Assembly: GCF_001540865.1 (NCBI RefSeq)
Contig: NC_033637.1
Coordinates: forward strand, 10,037,078 to 10,101,077
From: Ananas comosus
Taxonomy: Eukaryota > Streptophyta > Magnoliopsida > Poales > Bromeliaceae
DNA: 64,000 nt
Reading direction: 5' to 3'
In this document: positions 1 to 12,882 of the stretch, piece after piece
Layout: each line of letters starts with the position of its first letter
Position numbering within the stretch: position 1 is the first letter of the stretch
The notes under the pieces: model-generated
Databases searched by the model: none
What the model saw: the letters and a program-made list of their open reading frames with translations, nothing else
Told to the model about the DNA's origin: nothing
Program-made: the position numbers and the translations under genes

Positions 1-74
1 GGCCATTCTCTATCTCACCTGTACGTCTCTCCCGGAGTATACAATATCCTCAACTTGAACAGGAGAAAAAGGGT

Positions 75-3000
75 TCAACGATCCAGGCCCCAGTAGCTGA
101 TCAATTCATCTGGAATAGGATAGCCGCAGCAGGTGACTTCTGGAAAGGGATAGAGGATATCGTAGCAGTTGTCGGGCTTATACAGCAGGGTGATCTCGAA
201 TCGGGCCATTGCTCTCTTCCTAGTGGCAGTAGGGCTAGACGCACTACCGCTGCCAGTGTTAGCAGCAGTATAGTAGGGGATGTCTTCTGTGCTCCTCTCT
301 GAAGAACTTGGAGGAGCAGGAGTAAGATCCACAACTCTTATGGGCACGCCCAGTGCTTCAGAGAGAACTGCGGCGTGCACGTGCTTGTTTCCAATTGGGA
401 GAACTTCGCCTGTGCAAAACTGTTTCAGAGACACAAATTACAAACTTGAAAATTAGAGACAGACCGGGTATAGGGAGTAATCAAAAATTTCACAGTTAAT
501 TACGAATTCAGTTCCTGAAGTTCGATCCCAAATCACTTATATCCTGGAGAGTTCTAACTTTACAATTTGGTCATAAAGTTTGTTCCGCAACTTTAAAGCA
601 AAATCACTTCAACATTTTTGTCAAAATTTAATCTCCAAAAATTTGTGATCTCAAGCGGACTCTGATGATGATGCCCACATGGTAATGGCATCATACTACA
701 TAGGATAGGCTGCACAAAAATGAATCACTAAAATAAAAAATTGGAGGATAGAATGGAAATAAATGGAGTAAGAAAACTATCATTAGCAATTCCTCACTTA
801 AAGATGGCACCCATAACCTGCTTCTCAGATTACTAATGTACAATACCCTCGAGTACTTTCCTAATAAGCTAGCTTAAGGGCAAAATGCACCAATAATCCA
901 GAAGAACCTCTTAACATACTCTCAGTTTGTCCTCAAAGTTTTAATAAATGGGCCCCAAACCTTTGCATTTTGTTGCAATCATACTTCTCCTTTTGATCCT
1001 CCCGTCACATTGAACAGAAATATATGACGATCATCTGGCTATTTGCATCAGATTTAACGAAGTTAACTGGAGGAAAAGGAAAAAAATTGCAGTGGAATGC
1101 AAATTTTAGGCACCACAAAGTTTTAATTCATACGTCGATTGTTATCTAACAACCAGTCTACTCACAGCAGACTAATCTAACATCTGATTCAAAGCATTTT
1201 GATTCACGAGTTCGAATACAGCATGCCCCATAAAATTAGAAAACACTCCATATTTACTGAGTTCAGGCCAAAGAAAAAAAAAGAAATAAAGAGATGCAGC
1301 TAACCTCTACTAAGTTACTGTATTTTTCGCCTAGAACAACTTCCGGATAAGCGGTTCTCCACATGTGAACCTCGATAGCAGTGATCAGCCTGATTAAGAG
1401 AACAACTGGCAAACAAACTAAATTAGAAAATATAAAATTATGACAACATAACAGGAAAAAAGCAAATAGTTCATTTCTCACTCGTCACTGCAGAACCTTC
1501 GCATTGGAATTTCGCTAAAAGATTCTGTCGTCTGAAATTACAGGAGGAGCAGCAAATTGGTTCTTCCTTATGCATGAAGATTCAACTGAAAATAAATTAT
1601 AGAAGGGTATGCACAGTGTAATGCACCACATCGTGCACACGTGTCCTGTCTGAGCTACTACCTTTCCGCACTTCTCTTCCCTTTTGAATAAGTTGATAGC
1701 AATATGCGGAAATCCTGAAAGTGGTGATAATGACAATAAAATTGAAGGACGAAGAAAAGCCGATGGGGTGGAGAGAAGAAAAAGGATGCTTCTAGTATAG
1801 TACGAGGCCTCTTCTGTTTTCCTTTTTTTTCCGCTAGTTTAATCCTATGAATTCAATAGCATTAATCTAGGAAGCATGCTTCTATTCTTTTTTAATAAAC
1901 TCACAACAAAAGCTAGCTTTTCTTTTATTTCAATAATACACCAAGTTAACATATACTGGGATCATCTTCTGAACTAAACCAACTCACATTATAACGAGTA
2001 AAATTAAAAACATAGATATGATACAACAATAAAAAAGGGGGATTAATGAAACGTCGACACATTTAAGAAAATGAGAGAAATAAGCAGCATACTTCAAAGA
2101 AATCGCGGAAGTGCAGAACATTTCCTGCTAGAACTGTGTTTCTTTTTGCATATTTTCTAAGAATTGCAAGCATACGATCAACCTCGCGCCTATCTTGTGT
2201 TTCAAAAATGTGTTCCTGCTTCCAGAATTTACAAGCAACTAGATTAAGGCCACAAATATTTTACGGAAGTATCAGGATACAAAAATGCAGAGAATAACCG
2301 AATCACCATGTATGAGAACACAAAGCTCCGATAAAAGCAGTCTCTATGTTTGCGTGTTTCTCTGACGGAATAGAACTCCTCCAGAAGCTGGCTTATAAAA
2401 ACTCAGGTACTTAATCATGGTGAAACTAATCATGAAACTTTAAAAAGGAGTTGTGCAGCAACATCGACTTCCTGAACCTCGGGATTATCCTGAGCAATCA
2501 AACTGCCAGCCAGCAGCGGTCTCTGCAGCATAAAGATTCAATCACTACTCAATATAAAAGTTAGGCAGATTTAGGTCAGTTACATGATGGTATCAGAAGT
2601 TCCATCCCAGTTCATAAATTGATGTGGATATCACCCATTGTTTGAGTAAAGGTTTTAAATCGAATTATGAATTCACCTCTGTTCCTATACAGTCAAGAGA
2701 AATCATATACCCACCTCTGTATGATCATCAAATAATCCTATCTCTAGATAACCTGCGATAAGTTGACACACTATATCCACTACACATAATGGCGTAGAAC
2801 GGTAGAAGAATTAAATAAAAAACTGATGAAAATTCAACACAGTTCAATCATGAATCTAACATATAGGTGGCATGATCTCCAATGCGTAGAAACTAAATAT
2901 TAGTGGATTCTGAAGAAATTATGAAATCACTTGTGAGTTTGTAATGGCCGAACTCGCTGGAACCTGTCGATGATGACAATGCTCTAAGATGATGATGGCA

Positions 3001-4592
3001 GTGAGGATGATGGGTGATTGGATAGTCAGGGGAATTGAGGAGAGAATTGGGGAGGAGAAGCAGGAGAATTGGAGTAGTAGTAATTTTTATATTCTTTTTC
3101 ATATTATAATTTTTCTATTTACAACTCTATATACTCTCTTATATAGTACCAAAATATAAATATGGTAATATACTAGATAAAACTGTAGAGTGCAACAATT
3201 AGTAGTGACTTTGGGCCTCGCACAGTGTAAGCTTGTTGGGTCACTGGACTGGCGTTATGTGCTCCTCCATTGGGAGGAACTTCAACTCAGGTCTCTTTCT
3301 AATGCCGCACGTGCCAGGGCCTGTCCGATGTGTCGTTTAGATGGGGTATTTCCCGACCACCCAATCCGCAATGTCTAGAATATAATACTTCTGCCATCCA
3401 TAGATCCTGTCGGCAAGGCTTGTTGCTCCATCCTCCTTCTATTGTAACCCTAGCTTATGTATTTCTCCATCTTATCTTCGATCATCGCCATGCCCCTCCT
3501 GGCCGCCTGATCGTTCTCAATCCCCTTGGGCTCTTGACCCTCCACGGATAAGGCCAAGGCTTTTGCTCTCTACTATTTATTGTTGTAGAACAACTATCTA
3601 CTCTACTCAACTTCTTCTCTCTTCTTTATTTCTCAGGTGTTACAAAGTTTTAGATTTTATTTTAGGAACTCATATCTTTAGACTCATTTAAATGTGAAAA
3701 GCACTTCAAGAATCCAAATCAGAAAGGTCAAAGAGATTAATAAAATAATGAAACAAGCACAAGGAAAGGTCAAAATCAAACACTCAGAGCACAACGAATC
3801 AAAACGAAAAGTGTGGGTTGAGAAGCAGCCATTTAGATACTAAACACTGAAATATAGGGTGATTTTACCCATTTTTCCATAAAAGATTTCACTAAAATCA
3901 TTCATTCTTCTCCATCTCTTTTAAATATTTATGATGTTTTTTTTCTTGATGATTCATCACGAGATGGCCAAGTTTAAAGATAAGCAAGACTTAGATGCAA
4001 AGTAGATGAGAATTCAATTCAATTCAATTCAATTCAATTCAATTCAATTCAGAACACTTTAGATCGTTTCAGGTGTTAGAATTATTCTAGTAATTCGAAC
4101 CTTAATACCCATTTAAATCCAACAATCACTTCAATATCACATCAAGAACCCTATAATAAGGCATCATGATCGAACACAAACAAGGTATCAAGATCAAACA
4201 CTAGAAACCACATCAGAGCCACATCAAGACAGTTTGAGTCGAATGTTAGATTTTGAATTCAAATCTTAACACATCAAGAAACCTACAATGAGGCACAAGA
4301 TCGAACATGAAACAAGGGATCGAAATGGAAACCCTAGGAACCACATCAAATCCACATGAAGAACCCTAAAAATCGGATCGAGATAGGAGATCGAGAGTAC
4401 CTTTTCCCCGGAGAGGACGACCCTGAGCGAGCCACGCGGCGCCGTCCTCCTCAGCGCGATCTCCGTTTGGACAAGCTGGTACGAGATTTGGGCCTCCGTG
4501 TCAACCGCATCATCCTCCTCCTCCCCCGTCCCCGCCCCCACCTCATCGTCGTCGCTTCCCTCGTGGTTTCGCTTACTCCACCAAACCCCCAT
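75..4592 (-). CDS. Otubain-like (OTU, peptidase C65) gene with degenerate active site
   Basis: Exons by frame and splice consensus: 4401-4592 (start MGVWWSKR, acidic stretch, ends LSGEK), 2463-2522, 2307-2387, 2093-2215, 1662-1714, 1305-1405, and 75-419 with the stop. The short exon (about 53 bp, phase 0 to 2) that should lie between 1715 and 2092 was not found. Without it the frame breaks, so the gene may be damaged or that exon has diverged. The family removes ubiquitin from proteins, with a Cys/His/Asp active site. Here the block that reads DGNCFYR in relatives is HRDCFYR with one codon missing, so Cys is kept but the DGN part is lost. The terminal block PGHYDILYP is PDNCYDILYP, so the catalytic His is gone. 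The C terminus runs on (PFPEVTCCGY...WGLDR) instead of ending after ILYP. Family membership is clear. I infer it is a non-catalytic otubain or a decaying copy. It is head-to-head with the triple otubain gene. Confidence 0.72.
2523..4400 (-). other. Long first intron of the otubain-like gene
   Basis: This 1.9 kb intron joins the acidic first exon to the next OTU exon. No further exon with OTU similarity was seen in it. About 3190-3640 is a less AT-rich stretch with a short open frame that I do not recognise, perhaps an old transposon fragment. If the first-exon assignment is wrong, this region is intergenic. Confidence 0.4.
4013..4051. repeat. (AATTC)n pentanucleotide microsatellite
   Basis: About seven consecutive AATTC units follow GAG and precede AGAACAC, inside the first intron of the otubain-like gene. 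Confidence 0.95.
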
Positions 4593-5370
4593 TGTTGATC
4601 GTCTCCTCGAGCTCTCCGAGATCGGAAATGGAAAGGGTTGCTTTTCTACGCGAGGGAAACGGGATGTGTTATGGGTATTTATAGGGTTAGGAGGGCGGAG
4701 CGTAACGGTATCGGCCGGAGCGTAACGGAATGTGGGAGAGAGGCGTGGCACGTGATGACGTGGAGGATGTTTCCGTTTCATTCGGTTAAAATGTAAAAGT
4801 GCAGGGAGACCCCTTGAGTATAGCATATTTTGAAAGGACTCCGTCTTTAATTTCTTAATTACAGATTTTGGATCAGCACTCTTTTAATTTTTTAATTTAA
4901 TAACCTGAATTCATGGTCTACCCATACATTTACTCTTGAAAGGAAATGTTTATAAGATATGTCAAATTATATTTTTCAAGTAGTTGCATACAAAAAAGCA
5001 GTATATATAAAAGTTTAAGAATTTTCTTCTTGAAGAATTTAAACTGAATGTAAAGTTCAAAGATCAAGTCGCAACTCGAAAATTGTTGAAATATTTGCAA
5101 ACTCGTATATATTAATATATGTCACCATAGTAATATCACATAAGAACAGCATTTTAAGAAACGATAATTAAAGATGAATGTAACTTATGTTTATAAGGCA
5201 CGTGCAATTTTCCACTATTCGAACTATAACCTAAATTACTTCAAACACTTTGCAAGGTATCTCTCACCTTCATCGCAACCATCACTATCTACAAGGCAAA
5301 CCTGACATTGTCAGCTCAACTATCATCAGTCATTGGTTGTCTCATTTATTCCATACTCTTTCTTTCTCTC
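4593..5370. other. Intergenic, 5' side of the minus-strand otubain-like gene
   Basis: The stretch just upstream of the start codon is CT/GC-rich (to about 4760) and would hold the promoter and 5' leader. The rest is AT-rich with no gene that I can support. Confidence 0.5.
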
Positions 5371-5704
5371 TAAGGTATCGTTTGGTTCAGGTATAAGCAA
5401 AAAAGACTATCCCAGGAATAGATATAAATTAAGATATAATCGGAGATTAGATCAATTTCGCGTTTGGGATAAAAAAAATAGCGTTTGGTTGAGGTTAGAA
5501 ATATAAGACGATAGCTTTAGTTTAGTTAATTTCTGCTGTTTAATTGCGAATTTCGCATTTCGAAAAAACTGTATTAAACGACGTTTCGTTTTTTCTGAAA
5601 AATTCGAAAAAAATCGCCGTTTTTTGTCGAAATAATAATCATTTCGCGAAGTTGTTCGCAATCCGCCGAACAATTGCCCCAAAAAGTCGGTGCTAGCGAT
5701 TCGC

Positions 5705-5935
5705 CACTACAACAAAAATGGTCTATAGCGACACTTTTAAATGTATGTACATGTCAAAAATTGCTGCTAGATAAAATTACCGAGCACTTTAAAAGTGTTG
5801 CATGATGTGGGTCGCTAGGTTATATAGTGCAGTTAAGAGCTGTCGCTATAAACCTAAAAGATGTCGTAATTTACCCACATATTTAAAGCATTTTAGCAAC
5901 CGTCGAACTATCTCTGTTGCTGCGAGATGGCAGGC
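5705..5935 (+). mobile_element. CACTA-type transposon end, nested fragment
   Basis: It starts CACTACAACAAAAATGG, close to the CACTACAAGAAAA-type terminus of plant CACTA elements. Short direct and inverted motifs such as gtcgctat and agcgacac follow, as expected of subterminal repeats. No matching opposite end was found, so this is probably a solo or captured end within the Harbinger-type element. Confidence 0.5.
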
Positions 5936-6185
5936 ACTAGAAAAGCCTCTTCGTCTAAATTTCAGTGATTGAGTGAAGAGAGACAGAAAGCAGGTAATTG
6001 ATTTTCTTATTTTTTTTTTTTCTGTTTGTAATCGCTGTCAAATGCGACTGGCTGTGGGTTGAGTAGAGTAATCTTTTATTTTGGTTGATTGGGCTCTATT
6101 TTAGGCATTGTAGATTGTTTTTTAAGTTTAGATGAATTGGACACTTCTCAAAGGTGTCTCAAACAGGCCCTAACCTAATTCTGGT

Positions 6186-6485
6186 GTACGTGGCGAGAGT
6201 CGGTCGACCGCAGGCTACTTGCGTCGCCGCTCTGTCGCCGAACTCGTTCCATGTCGTTTCGTCGGCCGTCCTTCTTCTTCGCCTCCCTGCCGGCGCCGCG
6301 GAGTAAAGGCCGTGGCGGCGATCCCCGTCTCTTCCGAGGCATCGGCGGAAACCATGATGAAATGGAAAGGAAAATTGCGGCGGAGAAACCATGGATGGAA
6401 GGGAAAGGGGAATGCGGCGCGTTCAGTCGATAGTAATCGTGCAGTCCACAGGCCCAAATAGTGGCATAGTGGCGCCGCGTAAGAG
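6186..6485. other. GC-rich cargo block inside the Harbinger-type element
   Basis: About 300 bp of GC-rich sequence sits between strongly AT-rich flanks. It is open in several frames on both strands, and none looks like a recognised protein. The composition jump suggests a captured genic fragment, but its source cannot be named. Confidence 0.4.
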
Positions 6486-6489
6486 GCAT

Positions 6490-7560
6490 TAAGTCATTTA
6501 TATATATATATTTACTATATATAATTAATTTTATTTTTAGATAAAAAATATTATAAGTATATTTTATATAAAGTTTTAATATTCTATTAATATTTTTAAA
6601 TATAAAACTCTTATATATATTATAATATATGTTTATGATTAGTTTAAATATTTAATCTAATATAAAATTATAATATAAATATATATTATTAGATTATTAT
6701 TATACTATTTATTGATATAGCCGAATTTTGATTCCGAATTTTTTAATTGTGTGAACGTATGAATATCGTATAAATTACGTTCCGTAATTAATATTGTCGA
6801 ATCCGTTTTACCGGATTTTTACAAATTTAAAATTAAAGACGAATTTTATTTCAGAATTATAATCCGTAACCGATTTTTGCGAATCCGAATTAACTAACTA
6901 TGCACCATAGTTAGTGGAGTTTATAAATAAGAAATTAATAATATTACCCTTTATTATATTTGAATTTAATTTTTAAATTTTTAAATTTATATTTTTAAAT
7001 TTAAAATTTAACTTTAAATTTCAATTTGAAATTAAATTTAAATTAAAATCTCAAATTTTAAATTCAAAAATTTAAATGTCAAACAATAAATTTAAGATCA
7101 AATTTAAATTTAAAAATATAAAATGTCACATTTTAAATTTCAAAAATTTAAAATATCAAATTTAAATTTAAATTTAAAATTTTAAACTTTAATTGAGATT
7201 ACAAATTTTAAATTTTAATTTTTTAAATTTTAAATTTTAAATTAAGAATAGGGGGGGAGCAATTAATAAAAATAATTTATTATAATAAATTTATAAATTT
7301 TTAAAATCCGCTCCTACCTCTACTTAAACTTAAATTTAATAAAAAGAATTTATTATAATATTTAAAAATAATTTATTATAAAATTTAAATATAAATAATA
7401 TGTATTAATATAGTACAATTAATAATTTTATAATAAAAATATTATAATTTTATATTAACATATTATATTTATATAATTTAATTTTAATTCAATTTATAAT
7501 TTTAATTAAACTTTAAATTAAGTATTGGAATAGCACTATTCCACCAAAATGATGGAATAG
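6490..7560. repeat. Low-complexity AT-rich block (AAATTTAAA-like)
   Basis: Long runs of A and T in patterns such as aaatttaaatt and ttaaattt, with almost no G or C. No coding potential was seen. It is the right half of the Harbinger-type element. Confidence 0.8.
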
Positions 7561-7705
7561 CAAATTCCTTACTATTCCGGAATAACCGGAGGTAGCAAGG
7601 TTTGACCGGGATAAAAATATCCCAATAAAACATCACTCCGTTTGGTGGAATAGTGGAAATAACTTTCGTTATCCCCGCTTATCCTCCGAACCAAACGGGA
7701 CCTAA

Positions 7706-8826
7706 GAGTAGACTTCAAACACAACAATTTATTCGACTCATTCCTAACTTAAAACAGAAATGTTCTCAAACCACAGCAAGTCATTACATCCAAAGCAGGA
7801 TAGAGGATGTGACTATTCTCAGCAACAGAATAACTAGCAAACAAGTCCGTCGACGAGCTTTCTAGTTGTGAGAAGGCTAACACCACCCTTCAACTACGGT
7901 TGGAGTGGTTGTTTGTAAAGAAAGAATTAAGAATTGGATTTTCATTCCTAACAAGTTTGATATTTGCAATGTGATGATCCAACATATTATTTCAAAACCC
8001 TAACTTTTTCCTACATAAAATTCTTTTGTTCTATTTGGTGTTCTTGTGCCTGAGTCTAGAAGGCTCTACGGTCTATACGGATTGCAATGAGCCAGTTAGC
8101 TTATTCGGAATTGATCTAAGCCAATTATTGCATTGTATTAAATTAGACCAAGCTGTTTACAACTATAATGGCTTGATTGAGACTAAGTCAAGCCACCCTT
8201 TGTGGTGAATACCGTTTATATGCTTTTCTCGTCATTCCATAACTTTGCAAGTGGGGGAGTTAGTGGAGTGGAAATAGTGTAAATCAAAGATGGCGAATGA
8301 TTCACCACTTTCATAATGCGATGAATCATGTAATACATTTGTAAGAGTAGTAAAAATTTTAAAATGAAAGCGGTAAACTGTTTACTATTTTTAAATGAGA
8401 GATAAATGGTTCACCGCTTTTGTCATTTGCCATCCTACCAATCACTCCAATGTGGTGCCTATCTGACTTAAAAATAAGCCAAAATTAGAAAACAAAATTT
8501 TTAGAGGGAATTTTTGGGTGACTAACCTTACAAAGTTTTTTAATTATAAATTTAGATATTTAAAATTTTTATTTATAAAATTAGACTTTACGCAGTGAAT
8601 GATTTATTACATTTTAAAATAATACATTATTCACTGCTTTTATCAAACTTAATATTTTCGACATTCGAACTCTAAAGAATATTATATAATATTAAACAGT
8701 AAAAAAATAATTTTAATATTTTGAGAAAGTAGTAAACGGCTACCGCATTTAAACAACGATGAGTCATTCGTGGCATAAGAATAATTCTATAAATAAATTT
8801 TTTGCTTGACTATTTTTTTAACTAGG
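7706..8826. other. Intergenic stretch without a supported gene
   Basis: Short open frames occur, but none has a recognisable family signature or splice context. Confidence 0.5.
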
Positions 8827-9175
8827 AAAAACTTCAAAAAACCTCCTGTGGTTTCGCACTTTCTCACTTTAGTGCCCTGTGGTTTAAAATGTATCAATTA
8901 GGTGCCCTGTGATTTCATTTTTATTTTTTTATAGCTTTTTCGTTAATATTTTGTTAAATTATATACAAAAAAAACTTCAGATACCCACCTAGATTTATCG
9001 AATATTCACTTTAATATCCTTTAATTTTAACTTCGTCACTGATTTAAAAAAAAAAAATAGTGAAATTGATAACAAAAAGATAAAAATGAAACAACCGGGC
9101 ACCAAATTGATATACTTCAAACCACAGGGCACTCAAGTGAGAAAGTGCAAAACCACGAGGGTTTTGAAGTTTTTT
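8827..9175. mobile_element. Foldback MITE with long terminal inverted repeats
   Basis: Left arm AACTTCAAAAAACCTCCTG, followed by a GTGGTTTCGCAC/CTTTCTCAC pattern. The right end is its inverse: aaagtgcaaaaccac, gagggttttgaagtttt. The arms share about 60 bp with mismatches. The interior is short and non-coding. Confidence 0.75.
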
Positions 9176-9365
9176 TTTTTTAATTATAATATTTTTTTAA
9201 GTCTATCGATAAAAAATTCTTTTCGGGGCCTTAGTTTTGTGATTATAAATTTCTAGAGGACTAATTGGTTAAAATAATAAAATCCCCCCGCACAAGTCTC
9301 AAACCCCTACGAACTCTTCTTTCCCACGCAAAACCCCCTCTCTCTCCTCGGTAGCGTCTCTCGAG

Positions 9366-12300
9366 ATGGCTCCTGCGAAGGAGCGCAACGAAGGGGACTA
9401 CGACGAAGAGGAGCTCCAGTGTTACGGCGGCGGCGGCGGCGACGACGACGACGACGACGAAGATTTGGGGGGCGTGGAGCTCGACGATCATTTCCTTTAT
9501 CTCATGTCCACGGCACGCTTCTCCACCCCCCGAATCCCCACTTAGATTACGCTCTGTTAGGGCTTCTCGATCGGCTTTTGTGATGTCACCGTTTGAGTTT
9601 TTTAGGGCGATTTTCGCGGAATCATGACGCTCATTTTGCGTTGCTCGAGTGTTTCCAATCCCCAATGCTCACTCTGTGATGTAATCTGTGAGTTTCGAGG
9701 GTTTCTTGCGAAATTGGGATCTAAACTGCGGTTCTTTTGAGTTGCTCGAATATAATGTTTGGTCTTTTGTTCGATTTTTGGGTGTTTTCTATGCGTTCGA
9801 TCCGATTCTTGTTTGCGGATACCAAATGTTGGGTTTTACTTGGATTCTTGAAGTGTTTCTTTGTTGATCAAATCTTTTTTTGTTTAAGGACATCACGTTC
9901 AAATTCTTCGATTTGAATTGTTGGTATCTTTCTTTGATGATAAGCGTTGGATTTTGATATAAATGTTTCACTGAATTTGAAATCTTTTGTTGATTTCATG
10001 GCCATCTTCTTTCATTTTTTTTTTTTTTTTGAAAATTTTAAACTATAACCCCCCAAGCAGGTGCAAAAGGGAGGAAAAGATCATAGTGCTCTCCTAGAAG
10101 GCAACAGTATTGGACAGAAGGTGCTGTGATAATCTCTAACTACTCTTTTTCAAGTTTTGGCACCGATGAGATGGATCTTGTTACTGCAGTGTTTTAGAGT
10201 ACTTTGGTCGATAACTAGGAGAACTTTTGCAGTTTATACATTTGGAACTGGGAAAATCATTGGTATTGATTACTAGCTTCTTGCATTATGCCACATGACT
10301 AAATTACAGCTCGAATTTACTCAGTATGGTTTCTTAGGTTAATCAGTTGTGTTTACTATCAGGCTTCTCAATGTTTTAACATGTGAAAGAAAGCAGAGAT
10401 GCAGTTTAAATTACTTGTTTCTCGGAGAAGCTGACGCACTGATATAAATCTCAGTTGCAAAGTTCCCTCTTTTTGGTTTTTGGATCTTTGAGGAAAATAG
10501 ATTCCAACCCAGCTATATAATACAAAGAAAACTATAGTATCTTGATTAAGAAGTATTCTGAAGCAGTTTCATGGTTCAAGTTGTGGATCTGAGACACTGG
10601 TTGTGCATGTCAGGAACCTCTATTGACATTAGCTACTGAGTATTCTTCAGACAACACTATCATACAGCAAAAAATCAAGGTTTGCTGCTCATGATCATCT
10701 TGTAGTCAATCGATTAATCAGTGATTCGATTTGAGTTTCATTCATAAGAAAATGATTGTATGACACAGATTCTTCATGAAAGATATGAAGCCTTCAGACG
10801 AGCACGCCGAGATGGCAATTGTTTCTTTCGAAGTTTTATTTTTTCCTACATTGTAACTTTTGATTTCTCTACTCTAGTTTACCATTAATTTGATAGATTT
10901 CTTTGGATCTATTGCTCGTGAGACTGAATTTTGATTTATGCAACAGGAGGAGCTTATCGAAAAGCAAGATTGTGATGAGGTTGATCGCATTGTCTCATTG
11001 ATTGATCGGTGGAATCTGGATAATCTAAGTAGTCAACAGAATGTTATTACCTGGCAAGCCACTTCTGATTTCTCGAGTGTAATTGCTTTTCTCCCTTATG
11101 TAATTTGTAATTAGAGATGTTTCATTGATCTTGAATTTTCTGCACTCTTCTTTGGATGTCATGATTTTTTTGTATTATTATGAAAATTGGTTATGGAGGA
11201 TATTCCTATATATCCTGGTTGTATCCATAGGTTATAGTTACAAAGAAACTCCAAAGTCAAAATGAAGTTCAAACATATATGGTATAACAACTATAATGCA
11301 ATCATAAGGTAACAGGACGAAAAGACGGTCCCATGCATCATGTAAGCATATGCAAATTCAGCATTCTTCAATGAGATTCAAACTACATTTTTTTCCCAAC
11401 TGAAAACCTCCAACAACTGCTCGAATAACTATAACAAAAATAACTCTCCATCATATTAGTATTGCGACCTCCTTAATTGAAGTTGATTAAATTTCTAGAT
11501 GGTTATACACTTATATGAACTGGAAGCCTTTGGATCATTTTAACAAGAAACATTTAATTAATCCAGCGAATGGTGAAAACCTCGAACTTACGGACTTTAA
11601 TTTTTTTCTTCTTTATTACTTTTGTGTTTTACATGATACAGGATTTGATTTAGCGAATGATGGAAACTTAGATGTGCAGACGTGTTTTTCTGCTTTGGCC
11701 TTTTTATGTTTTACATCATACTAATCGTCGCTCATCATCATCATCTTGTGTAATGGAACTACAGTTAAGTAAGAGTAGTACTACATATGACAGGAATGAC
11801 CAAACTCATCAAGATTAGAAGTTCTGCATACACATATATAACTATATTAACTATGTGATATAGATGTTCAGTGTCATAGATTTGGTTCTACTATTTTTTC
11901 CATTTTGGTTTGTTTGTTTCTGATTCCTTTTCTTCTTGCTTTCAGGTACTCACATCTTTCATCAAACAAATTCCTGAAGGGAAAGCGATTAATCAGCCGT
12001 AAATATTTGTCCCTAACCTGGATCTCTATGGTTTTCCATTGTTATTATTTATTAGATTTTCCTCTCTGCAGTTACACTATTGATGATCTTTTTGCTTGGA
12101 GTCAGGATGATTCTGAAATGAACGAAAGTGAGGAACATGCCCATTAATTCTTTTTCTTCCTTGTTGCCACCATTTTTCATTTGTTTTATAATATGCTTTT
12201 GTTGTCAGTGTTGATGTTTCTCAGAGTAGTCACTTCTACTGAGATTATGAAGAAGGCAGAGTATTACAAACCATTTATTGACAAGACAGAACACACAACA

Positions 12301-12882
12301 CTTTTTGAGGTTCAAATTACAGCTGCATGTAACTTGACATTTGAACCAGCAATTTTTGTTGTCGTTAGTAGTTTAGAACGTCACTAGGCAATTTTTCTTT
12401 TTCATTTTTTTAAAATATTTTAGAAACCAGATGAAGTTTCCTGTATTAGTATATCAAAGAATCATTTTGGTATTTGATTGGTTTTGGTGCTTAACATTTT
12501 TTTCATTTATTTTAATACAAAGTAATTTTTTTTTCTTTTTTCTTTTGCCTTACCAACAGTACTGTGCTTCGCAAGTCACCCCACTAGGCATGGAAGCCGA
12601 GAATATTCATGTAGTTGCTCTCTCAAATGTGCTTGGCGTTGCAGTACACATAGTGAATCTAGATACATCCACCTTGCCTTCTGGAACTCCAGAATTGAAT
12701 CAATTGGACTTTATCCCTCCGACATATGATATCATTAATAGTAGTACTTCAGCTGCTCCTCAGAGTGGCTCAACTGAGGAGAGTCGAGCCAGCACAAGCA
12801 AAAGCTTTTCTTCAGATCAGTTTGAAATTCCTTCTGTGACCTTACTCTACAGGCCTGGCCATTATGACATTCTCTATCCTAG
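9366..12882 (+). other. Otubain module 1 (Cys and His both present)
   Basis: This module has the full OTU exon set. The active-site block is RDGNCFFRSFIFSY at 10769-10852, with catalytic Asp-Gly-Asn-Cys intact. The C-terminal block YRPGHYDILYPR at about 12850-12882 carries the catalytic His. The ubiquitin-recognition core includes FLRVVTSTEI and NIHVVALSNVLGV. A TGA at 12884-12886 directly follows the last Arg codon. It is predicted to be catalytically competent if expressed. Exon 10947-11078 is 44 codons, three longer than in the other modules. Confidence 0.8.

Larger units (their letters stand above)
5374..7702. mobile_element. Non-autonomous PIF/Harbinger-type (Tourist-like) transposon
   Basis: Ends are GGTATCGTTTGGTTC...GGTATAAGC on the left and, read inward from the right, GGTCCCGTTTGGTTCGGAGGATAAGC. 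These form imperfect terminal inverted repeats. The element is flanked by TAA at 5371-5373 and 7703-7705, the 3-bp target duplication expected for PIF/Harbinger. At 2329 bp it has no transposase-like reading frame, so it is non-autonomous. The interior holds a CACTA-type end, a GC-rich block and a very AT-rich block, described separately. Confidence 0.75.

Noticed and set aside
1715..2092. Candidate for the missing small exon of the minus-strand otubain-like gene
   Set aside because: No stretch gave acceptor, about 53 bp of OTU-like frame and donor together, so none was reported.
3190..3551. Short plus-strand frames in the first intron of the minus-strand otubain-like gene
   Set aside because: No recognisable domain and no splice context.
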